NCBI GenBank assembly: GCA_001839685.1
Contig: MLAK01001294.1
Location: forward strand, 2,318 to 24,043
Length of the DNA stretch: 21,726 nucleotides
Reading direction: 5' to 3'
Source: Tritrichomonas foetus
Taxonomy: Eukaryota; Parabasalia; Tritrichomonadida; Tritrichomonadidae
The notes under the pieces were generated by a model. That model was not told the DNA's origin. It worked only from the letters and a program-made list of their open reading frames with translations, and made no database searches. This document shows positions 14,891 through 21,726 of the stretch, in pieces (the stretch's first letter is position 1; the number at the start of each line of letters is the position of its first letter). A program made the position numbers and the translations under genes.

Positions 14891-17800
14891 TTAGTGAGAA
14901 ATTGGTGTAATTTCAAGCTTTTTGTCAGAGTACACTTCAAAGTGCCAATGCGTTGGTTTAGCATTTGCAGTTCGATAGAAAAGCATAGTAACTGGTTTTG
15001 CGGGTTCATCATAAACCCATTCCCAGCTTGTAATTGGTGTTTGCGCTGCCATTGGCTGCTGGTAATGTTTTGTACCTTGGTATAGCAGTTTTACAGGCTC
15101 ACCGTCATTATAAGCGAAAGCTGCATTTGATGGTGTTTTCGCACCACTTTTCTCCATGAAGCATTTCAGAACTGTTCTTTGTTTAGATGGAGATCGAATA
15201 ATCCATTGTGGTAAAGAAAGTGCATCTTTACTTCTTGATGTTGGGCTTGCACCGTCAGTGCTTCCAGGATCCCATTTTCCATCAAGCGTGTAATGGAACA
15301 TAGACTTTTTGTCATAATGAGCAATCGCATAAAAAGATTGATAATTTAAAGTGAAGTCTTTAAAACTAATCCAGAATACACCATCATCGGCATCAACAAA
15401 ATCTAATAATCGTTTCATTCTTGGTGTCCACTTTGAAGATTTATCACTCCATTCACCTTTCCATTCACTATTTCCCCAAGTATTTCGCATTTGAATGAGT
15501 TTGTTACCATCAACTTCTTCGACTCTTAGAATCGAATAAGCATGACCCAAAACAATTCCTTTACTGTTTTGTTGGGTATCACTTCCTGATGTTGAACCAG
15601 CACACATGAAACTACCACTTCTATGAAGATTAAACATCATATTCCAAAATGAACCATTCGCAATCATTTCTTTAACTTTTAAGTTTGTAAAGAAATAAGC
15701 AATTGGATATCCACCTGTTAATCGATAAAAAGCAACATGCGAGTTTCCACCATCAATTGCTTCATAGCTTCCATAATGTTTAGCAAAAGCTTTTTCTACA
15801 ATTGAGCACCACCATTGATCATTTTTAGTGACAGGTTTACAAAATCTTGGAGTTGATAGACCAAATGGAATTAAAGTATCAACAATAACTGGAACAGTTT
15901 TTCCCATGAAATGGAAATTAACACAAGCTGCTCCTTTATCATTATTTATTGGCTCACTGAAAATACTTCCAATTAGTTTTGGGTTTCTGGAAAGTGCAAC
16001 AAGAACTGAAACGAAATAACAATCACCAATTTGGCCTTGCTTTATGGAATTTGGATTGAATGGTGCATTAGGATTAAACATTGGTGACTGATAAACTTCT
16101 TCCATTCTTTTCCAAGTTGTACCTTTTGTGAGGGCTTCTGGATGATTTTCTCCAAATTCTTTATCGACAAATTTTCCATTTGTTTTTCGAATTAATTCTC
16201 CAAATTTCTTATTATCAATTGTATCAGGAATAATAATTTGTTGACGTCTAACTTCCTGCTTATTAACAAAGTTTTCATACTCATCTTCTTTTGCAACATT
16301 AGGATTAGATGCAGCAATTTCTGCAAGAAGTTCAAAGATTTTCATTTTTTCTGTTCCAGTCCAACCTTTTTCTCTTTCAAGGAAATCGATATCATCTGCA
16401 TTAATTCCTTTCTTTCGATAATGGTTATGAACTTCTTGTCTTGCAGAATTGAATGATACTTCAGATGTGATATAAAGCTGTGCTTTAATTGAAGAGAAGA
16501 ACAAAGAGATACTTTTCTGTGATTCAACTTTATGCTCAATATAATTCATATATTTTTCATAATCAATTTTTTCAGGTTTTTCTCGTTCGGCCATTTCAAT
16601 TTGAATGCTTGTTGCACTCATTGCAGTTGTTATTGCGTATTTAATTGCATTACTTTGAATAAAATTAATCGCGGAAAATGTATGGAAGTTAAATCTTGTA
16701 ATTAAGAAGAAAGCCAAGAAAGACATGATAAAAATTGCGAATGATGCGCCAAGTACACCAAACTGATAATAATCATAGAAAAATATCGATGCAAATAAAC
16801 CCCAGAAATATGGTGCACAGAATGAAATAGCAAAAAGAAAAGTAAATAAATTCAATGTTTTAATTTCACCATTTACAAGACGTCGAATTGGTAATAAAAT
16901 GTTTGATACAATGATTACATTTGTTGATGATTGTGATAAAACAAAACCTAAATTACCCAAGAAAGAAACAAGGAAAATCACACAAAGAATTGAAGAAACA
17001 ACTGCGAAAACAGATTTGATATTTATTGCGATAAATACAATAATGGCTATTGAAAAGATAACTAGCATTATTAATGAAGCATAAGAAGGGAATGAAAAGT
17101 AGAAGTTTTTTCTTTGAAGCCAAAAGAAAAGTGAAGTTCCAAAGAAAATAAATGAAAATCCGAATGCAATAATCGCAAAGAAGAAATCTATATCAATTAA
17201 AAATAAAGCTGCAATTGAAAGGCATAAAACAATAAATGATGGAATGGCTGCAACTAAATATGGCCCAAGTGAAAATACCCAGAAATTAAATTTGGTGTAA
17301 ACTAAAGAGAGAATCAGACAAAATACAACAAATATTGTTCCAAAAATGATACATCCATTTATGACTGATCCAAAACATGCCGAAAACCCAACCAAAAAAA
17401 CAATTGTTGCAATTAATGTTAATAATGACGGCAATCTACAAATATTCTTTAGAGTCACCATTGCTGTTGTGAAAGATACAAAACTAAGAATTGACAACAG
17501 GGCTAAAATAACATATAAACCAATCAATTTATTGCCTTCTACATTAGGAAGCACAAATGGAAGTACAATAGCTATTGCAACATCAGCAATATCTAAAATT
17601 AAGAAGATGATAAACCAAATAGCAGGTCCTTTGACTGGACACAATTTTAATTTGCATGCGCTAATGACAATAAGTAGTGAAATGCATCCAAATACAAAGA
17701 AAACCAAAGTTGGCAAAAATAAACGTAAAAGAAAGATATTTTCTAATCCTTTCCAGAAAATAGAACCAACAACCAAAATAGCAATTGATAAGATATATAA

Positions 17801-19087
17801 AATCAATGTCTTCACTGTCATTAAGCCGTGATCAAAGAACAAATATCCACATGCAATGAACAGAAATGAAAAAGGAAGCGAGAAAGTACCCATTCCAATC
17901 GCCGCATTAATTTGTGAAATTGGAAATGGAAGATCCTCAAATTCGTTGTTATATTGGAAATACAATTCCACAACAAAACCTCCTGTTAATAAAACCCAGG
18001 AAATTGCTGACATAATAATTGTAATTACTGATATTTTCACTTTTTTCTGTGATAAATCATTCAATTTATCAATTAAAACATCATGATTTTCATTTGAAAC
18101 TAAATTAACTTTTATTGGTTTCCAGACACCAAAAGCAAATCTTATTAATAAGAAGCTACTTAATACAAAGTACATACAACCATGCCCAGTGATCCAAAAC
18201 CTTGATGAAAACGTAACTGCTACAATTTTCACTGCATAACCAAGTAAAATCACAAAAAAGAAACCAGGTCGAATTTTTGAACCAGCTTGAGCAGTCAATA
18301 AAATAAAATCTACAATAAAGAATCCAATTGCAGTACCTGCAGTTGCGTCTCTTTCTGGTTTCTTCCAGTAATCATAAATCAATAAAAAGTTGAAAATTGC
18401 ACTGACAATAATGATTCCGAAACTCCACCAAATATTTAATCGGTTGGAACCTTCAAAGCATTTCTTATTATGTTCAGCTAAGCCATTTATAAATTGATCT
18501 AAATGTTCTTGGTCACTAATTGCATGTTTAATAACTTTGGTGGGAATGTTGCGATATGAAACTGCATAAGCCAGGCCAAAGAACAGCAAAGGTGGAAATG
18601 CAAAACAATATGCTGTGGCCATCCAGGAGCGTGGCTCAAGTAAATAGTTGATTGCGAAGACCAGTCCAATAAGTAGAATAAAAAGAGCAACAATTAAAAT
18701 TTTTGGAAAAATTTTCATAGAAAAACCACGATATGAATAATCTAAGAAAATGTAAATTACAAGTAAAATAATCGTTGGTGCAACTGCTATAATAATACCA
18801 AGAATGATCGGATCTATTAAAATCGCAGTTGTGACACCAAATGCGATAAATCCCAAAAATGGTAAACAGAAAAATATCCACCATAGCACACAAACAAACC
18901 CAGTAAGACATGATTCTATTGGTTTCTTGATTGTGTGAGAAATGACAACACGTGCAAGAATAAATGGTCGGAAATGGAATGCAAAATACAAAATAAGAAA
19001 CCAAGCAACCAAAATAATAAGTAATGGAATACCAAAAGAAAGGCCAAGTGTCATGAATGTTTGTCTCTCGAAATTGCTGAAATCCAT
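14891..19087 (-). CDS. Multi-pass transmembrane calpain (DEK1-like TML-calpain architecture, peptidase family C2)
   Basis: A 1398-residue protein. Residues 5-815 form a membrane region with about 23 hydrophobic segments and only short loops. Residues 832-970 are a charged, helical cytosolic linker starting MAEREKPEKIDYEKYMNYIE. The calpain core spans about 972-1270. Cys1023 lies in QGQIGDCYFVSVL, His1182 in LGHAYSIL and Asn1202 in MRNTWGNSEWKGEW, with spacings close to those of classical calpains (157 and 24 residues in calpain 1). The last 125 residues resemble the calpain-type beta-sandwich. Calpains are usually calcium-controlled cytosolic cysteine proteases that make limited cuts. The same order, many membrane spans then linker then calpain, defines plant DEK1. 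This version lacks DEK1's long linker. I start at the ATG at 19087, not the in-frame TTG six bases upstream. The catalytic triad is complete, so activity is expected. Orthology to DEK1 is inferred. Confidence 0.93.
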   Translation of the reverse strand: MDFSNFERQTFMTLGLSFGIPLLIILVAWFLILYFAFHFRPFILARVVISHTIKKPIESCLTGFVCVLWWIFFCLPFLGFIAFGVTTAILIDPIILGIIIAVAPTIILLVIYIFLDYSYRGFSMKIFPKILIVALFILLIGLVFAINYLLEPRSWMATAYCFAFPPLLFFGLAYAVSYRNIPTKVIKHAISDQEHLDQFINGLAEHNKKCFEGSNRLNIWWSFGIIIVSAIFNFLLIYDYWKKPERDATAGTAIGFFIVDFILLTAQAGSKIRPGFFFVILLGYAVKIVAVTFSSRFWITGHGCMYFVLSSFLLIRFAFGVWKPIKVNLVSNENHDVLIDKLNDLSQKKVKISVITIIMSAISWVLLTGGFVVELYFQYNNEFEDLPFPISQINAAIGMGTFSLPFSFLFIACGYLFFDHGLMTVKTLILYILSIAILVVGSIFWKGLENIFLLRLFLPTLVFFVFGCISLLIVISACKLKLCPVKGPAIWFIIFLILDIADVAIAIVLPFVLPNVEGNKLIGLYVILALLSILSFVSFTTAMVTLKNICRLPSLLTLIATIVFLVGFSACFGSVINGCIIFGTIFVVFCLILSLVYTKFNFWVFSLGPYLVAAIPSFIVLCLSIAALFLIDIDFFFAIIAFGFSFIFFGTSLFFWLQRKNFYFSFPSYASLIMLVIFSIAIIVFIAINIKSVFAVVSSILCVIFLVSFLGNLGFVLSQSSTNVIIVSNILLPIRRLVNGEIKTLNLFTFLFAISFCAPYFWGLFASIFFYDYYQFGVLGASFAIFIMSFLAFFLITRFNFHTFSAINFIQSNAIKYAITTAMSATSIQIEMAEREKPEKIDYEKYMNYIEHKVESQKSISLFFSSIKAQLYITSEVSFNSARQEVHNHYRKKGINADDIDFLEREKGWTGTEKMKIFELLAEIAASNPNVAKEDEYENFVNKQEVRRQQIIIPDTIDNKKFGELIRKTNGKFVDKEFGENHPEALTKGTTWKRMEEVYQSPMFNPNAPFNPNSIKQGQIGDCYFVSVLVALSRNPKLIGSIFSEPINNDKGAACVNFHFMGKTVPVIVDTLIPFGLSTPRFCKPVTKNDQWWCSIVEKAFAKHYGSYEAIDGGNSHVAFYRLTGGYPIAYFFTNLKVKEMIANGSFWNMMFNLHRSGSFMCAGSTSGSDTQQNSKGIVLGHAYSILRVEEVDGNKLIQMRNTWGNSEWKGEWSDKSSKWTPRMKRLLDFVDADDGVFWISFKDFTLNYQSFYAIAHYDKKSMFHYTLDGKWDPGSTDGASPTSRSKDALSLPQWIIRSPSKQRTVLKCFMEKSGAKTPSNAAFAYNDGEPVKLLYQGTKHYQQPMAAQTPITSWEWVYDEPAKPVTMLFYRTANAKPTHWHFEVYSDKKLEITPISH

Positions 19088-19099
19088 GATCAATAATTT

Positions 19100-19104
19100 T
19101 ATGA
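19100..19104 (-). promoter_or_regulatory. Initiator-like motif TCATA for the membrane-calpain gene
   Basis: On the minus strand TCATAAAATT lies upstream of the ATG at 19087. A start at 19102 would give a 15-base leader. A second TCA overlaps the ATG but does not fit the motif. Confidence 0.4.
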
Positions 19105-20164
19105 AGATTATTTTAATTTGTCATATTGAATATATATTTCAAAATATCTTCATTCTATTTGATTTATATTCAATTGTTAATATAAATATATATTTATATA
19201 TAATTTTCATACATTAATAAGTAATAATAATTTGGTTTATATTTGTATTCAAAGAGAAATATCGATATATATTTTTTTCTTGGCTTATATAAAACCTTTG
19301 AAAAATCCGATAATTCAGAGATATTCAAATATTCAAAAAACAAACGATAATATAAATGTTTGAATTGATGAAGGTGATTGAATTAGCCTTTGACATTCTT
19401 AACAAATATCAACTTTTCTCAATATCAATAATATATATTCTGGGTTTTTTAGCTTATTAATTATTTTGTCATAGTATTATGGTATATTAATTGAACAAAT
19501 ATCGATTTTGCTTCAATGTTTCGGAAATTCGAGATTGGAAATTTGTCACTTTCTCACTATTTATTTTTATCTAGAATAAATCACTTTATAAGGAATAAAT
19601 CTAAATAAAGAGTGACAATAAATATACTTTCTAAAATTACAAGACATATTACATAATGTTTGTCATCTGAGAAAACATCAATGACAGTCTTATAAATATC
19701 AAAAAAGTAGAAAAACAATTTATAATCTCCGACAAAGGTACAAAAATAGGGAAAGAACACAATCTTTTATGAGATGAAATTCAAAAGTTGTTTTGATGTG
19801 ATATGGGATGTATTTTATCAAGTACTAACTAGCATGTCATTATAGCAATGATGTATTCAACCAATAGATAGAAAAATATGATACGTTTCGTGAAAACTTT
19901 CATATAGATTATAGGTAAAATAAAGGTTCATGTCAGCGAATTGACCTACTTCATTTGATGTGAATGATTCTCTTCAACAAATCTCTCCTCACAATTACTA
20001 TTTTTTATTACAGTTAGTGAATTGATTTTAAGTTGGATAATGAAATTTTGATGGATTTGCTTATGAAATCTAAAAAAGAAAAAAAGTATCAAAAAATACA
20101 CAAAATTACAAATAAAATGTAAACTAATTATGTACTATTATTTACTAACAATAAAATGAGATCT
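19105..20164. other. Long intergenic region, no gene seen
   Basis: About 1.06 kb between two minus-strand genes without a convincing reading frame on either strand. The part near the calpain (19130-19210) is almost pure A and T and includes a perfect 20-bp palindrome at 19180-19199, which could simply reflect the composition. The rest has scattered A and T tracts. It presumably holds the calpain's upstream region and the 3' end of the coiled-coil gene. Confidence 0.6.
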
Positions 20165-20932
20165 TCAATCAAACTTCCTCGAATTAAAATTGGAAAGTTC
20201 AGAATAAGAAAAGTCTCTTTCTTTTTTTAATTTCTGAATTTCTTCTGAATAATTTTGAACTAATTCTTCTTCTTTTTCAAGCTGATTCATTAATTGTGAC
20301 AACTTCTCTTCTTCAATTGCTAAATTTTCAAGGCATTTTGAAATTTCATAATTAGATTCTTCAATTTCCAGTTCGATCTCAAATTTATCAGTTTGGAATT
20401 GTTCAATTTGCTTGTTTTTGTTTGAAAAAGAGAACAATTCGATTTCTGTTTGATGTATCTCTTGTTTTAAATCTGATATTATTTGGTCAAGATCAGATAA
20501 ATAAAAAGTAACATCATTTTTCGCATTTTTTATTTTTTGAGAAAATTCCTCACGTTGATGCAAAATTTTTTGGTTTAATTCTATTAATTTTTTACTGTTT
20601 ACTTTAAATTCATCATTAAGTTTATAAATTTTTTGACTTGTTTCTATTTTTGTCACTAAAAGTAAATTTCTTTTGCGGTCGTGAATTTGATTTAAGCATC
20701 GTTCAAACATGTCAACATTTAAACGCATTTTATTGATTTCTTCTGAAATATTTCGCAATTGCTTCGCACCAAATTTATCTTCTGAATAAAGGTGATTTGT
20801 TAAATCGAGAAGTTCATTTTCGATTTCTAATTTTTTGTTTCTTATCTTGGAATCACTTATTGTGTGGGCTGTCTGAAGTGATTGAGAAATGAAACTAGGA
20901 TCAAAGTCATTTGGATTATCAGCAACAAGCAT
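20165..20932 (-). CDS. Coiled-coil protein, unknown
   Basis: A 255-residue protein. After a short N-terminus (MLVADNPNDFDPSFI) nearly the whole length, about 25-245, is heptad-like and rich in Glu, Lys, Gln, Leu and Ile, for example KKLEIENELLDLTNHLY and LEKEEELVQNYSEEIQKLKK. This predicts long helices forming a rod-like dimer. There is no proline break in the rod after residue 14, no signal peptide and no membrane span. It has no catalytic or nucleotide-binding motif. Such proteins act in cytoskeletal, centrosomal or tethering assemblies, but no specific family can be named. The acidic C-terminus ends NFNSRKFD and the stop is TGA. The ATG at 20932 is the first in frame and has a fitting initiator 23 bases upstream. 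I am confident it is coding, but not of its function. Confidence 0.78.
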   Translation of the reverse strand: MLVADNPNDFDPSFISQSLQTAHTISDSKIRNKKLEIENELLDLTNHLYSEDKFGAKQLRNISEEINKMRLNVDMFERCLNQIHDRKRNLLLVTKIETSQKIYKLNDEFKVNSKKLIELNQKILHQREEFSQKIKNAKNDVTFYLSDLDQIISDLKQEIHQTEIELFSFSNKNKQIEQFQTDKFEIELEIEESNYEISKCLENLAIEEEKLSQLMNQLEKEEELVQNYSEEIQKLKKERDFSYSELSNFNSRKFD

Positions 20933-20952
20933 TTATTTTAAAACTTAGTTTG

Positions 20953-20957
20953 AATGA
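20953..20957 (-). promoter_or_regulatory. Initiator-like motif TCATT for the coiled-coil gene
   Basis: On the minus strand TCATTCAAAC precedes the ATG at 20932. A start at 20955 would give a leader of 23 bases, at the long end for trichomonads. Confidence 0.35.
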
Positions 20958-21726
20958 ATAAATGGTCAGTAATGAATCAAAAATAGAATTATTATGAATA
21001 AGAATAACGATTAACCTTCGGGGCATAGCAACACAAAATATTTATTATGAACTCCAATGTTATTTAAATTATAATCGAAAAAACGAGAGAAATTATAAAG
21101 ATGATGGGATATGAAAAACATATGTAATCTCATGGAAAATTTATAATCATAAGAAAAGAAATATCCAATAATTTCCTGTATGATAAGAAAATTATATAAG
21201 GAAGAATTTTGTAGAGAGATATCGCTTAAGGGAGCAGTAGCTTTGATTGAATACATTTTCACGGTTATTTTTTTGAATTAAAATTAATCGTATTTTAGAN
21301 TCACTATTTGATCTCATTAAATGTCGATGTTGTTTTGATAATTTCAAGAAGTTGTGAAACATGAAGTATGTAATGTAGGGTATAAATTTAAATAAATGCT
21401 ATTGACATAATAAACCTCAACTTTGAAACNTATGATATGGAAAATGGAAATTTTTATGAATAATATACCATTAACAGGATTTAAAGANTGTTTTTATTTT
21501 CTACATGCATACTAATGGATTTTGTATAAAAAATTCATCAATATTATCAAGAAAAAAGTAATTTTGAAAGCAAAAAATAATAATAATAATAATATCTTGT
21601 TATGATTTCATTTATTTCATTATTTTTTCGATTAAAATATTTTTAATGAATATCTATATTATTGTCAAAGGTTATACTACAAGATATAATTGTTGTATTC
21701 GCAAATATTAGAATATTAAAAAGAAA
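20958..21726. other. Intergenic contig end, no gene supported
   Basis: The last 770 bases are AT-rich. An open minus-strand frame (first ATG 21256, stop at 21011) could encode about 80 residues, but it has no motif, no initiator and a composition like non-coding DNA. Undetermined bases stand at 21300, 21430 and 21488. A short (TAA)n microsatellite lies at about 21577-21594. Frames after 21270 are all short. Confidence 0.55.

Noticed and set aside
17346..17831. 161-residue plus-strand frame opposite the membrane-calpain
   Set aside because: It is the antisense of hydrophobic codons, with a Lys/Ile/Asn-rich product lacking motifs. The calpain frame explains the openness.
19088..19093. TTG as the membrane-calpain start
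   Set aside because: An in-frame ATG follows two codons later at 19087, with a suitable initiator motif upstream.
21011..21262. Minus-strand frame of about 80 residues
   Set aside because: No motif, no initiator, a GTG-opened frame and composition like non-coding DNA near the contig end.
1..21726. tRNA, rRNA, CRISPR, IS or Maverick-type elements
   Set aside because: No TPsiC-loop core with a matching acceptor stem, no spaced direct-repeat array, and no transposase, integrase or polymerase motif seen by eye. A tRNA scan would settle the first point.

Overview
This window looks like nuclear DNA of a flagellated, intron-poor protist, most likely a parabasalid (trichomonad) such as Tritrichomonas. 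The evidence is as follows. The DNA is strongly AT-rich. Every gene is one uninterrupted reading frame, including a 4.2-kb one. TAA, TAG and TGA all serve as stops, so no stop has been reassigned. Six of ten genes have a TCA-pyrimidine-(A/T) initiator-like motif 4 to 23 bases before the ATG. Three stop codons sit inside a TAAA tetranucleotide, the trichomonad polyadenylation pattern. The gene content also fits: cathepsin L-like and calpain-like clan CA peptidases, a large repetitive type I surface-type protein and a flagellar PG-rich repeat protein. Three undetermined bases (21300, 21430, 21488) suggest a draft contig. The species is an inference.

Layout, left to right. 129-1112 (+) is a secreted papain-family peptidase. 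It converges on 1509-2270 (-), a UEV plus Mod(r)-like protein that is probably the ESCRT-I subunit VPS37. The gap between them holds a T24 run and a 21/42-bp codon-like minisatellite. A divergent region (2271-2882) carries a core-promoter module in three copies (forward, inverted, forward). These form two overlapping long perfect inverted repeats just before 2883-5834 (+), a RhoGEF (DH-PH) fused to a six-blade kelch propeller. Next come a small unknown gene (6163-6531, +), a membrane-anchored thioredoxin-fold protein without CXXC and with a very acidic insert (6946-8385, -), and, divergently, a 1066-residue surface-type protein built of two related halves (8619-11819, +).

The right half holds a sperm-tail PG-rich (SHIPPO) protein ending in a probable RIIa/Dpy-30 docking helix pair (12303-13292, +). 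It also holds a small single-pass membrane protein (14029-14478, -) and a 1398-residue calpain with about 23 membrane segments (14891-19087, -) whose architecture recalls plant DEK1. Last is a coiled-coil protein (20165-20932, -). Both small minisatellites here (15-bp and 12-bp units) lie at the 3' ends of minus-strand genes. From 20958 to the end nothing convincing is coded.

The genes do not form a pathway. They are independent single-gene transcription units in mixed orientations, as is usual for trichomonads. Themes shared by several of them are proteolysis, membrane and endosomal function, and the microtubule or actin cytoskeleton. I see no rRNA, tRNA, CRISPR, transposon or virus-like gene.
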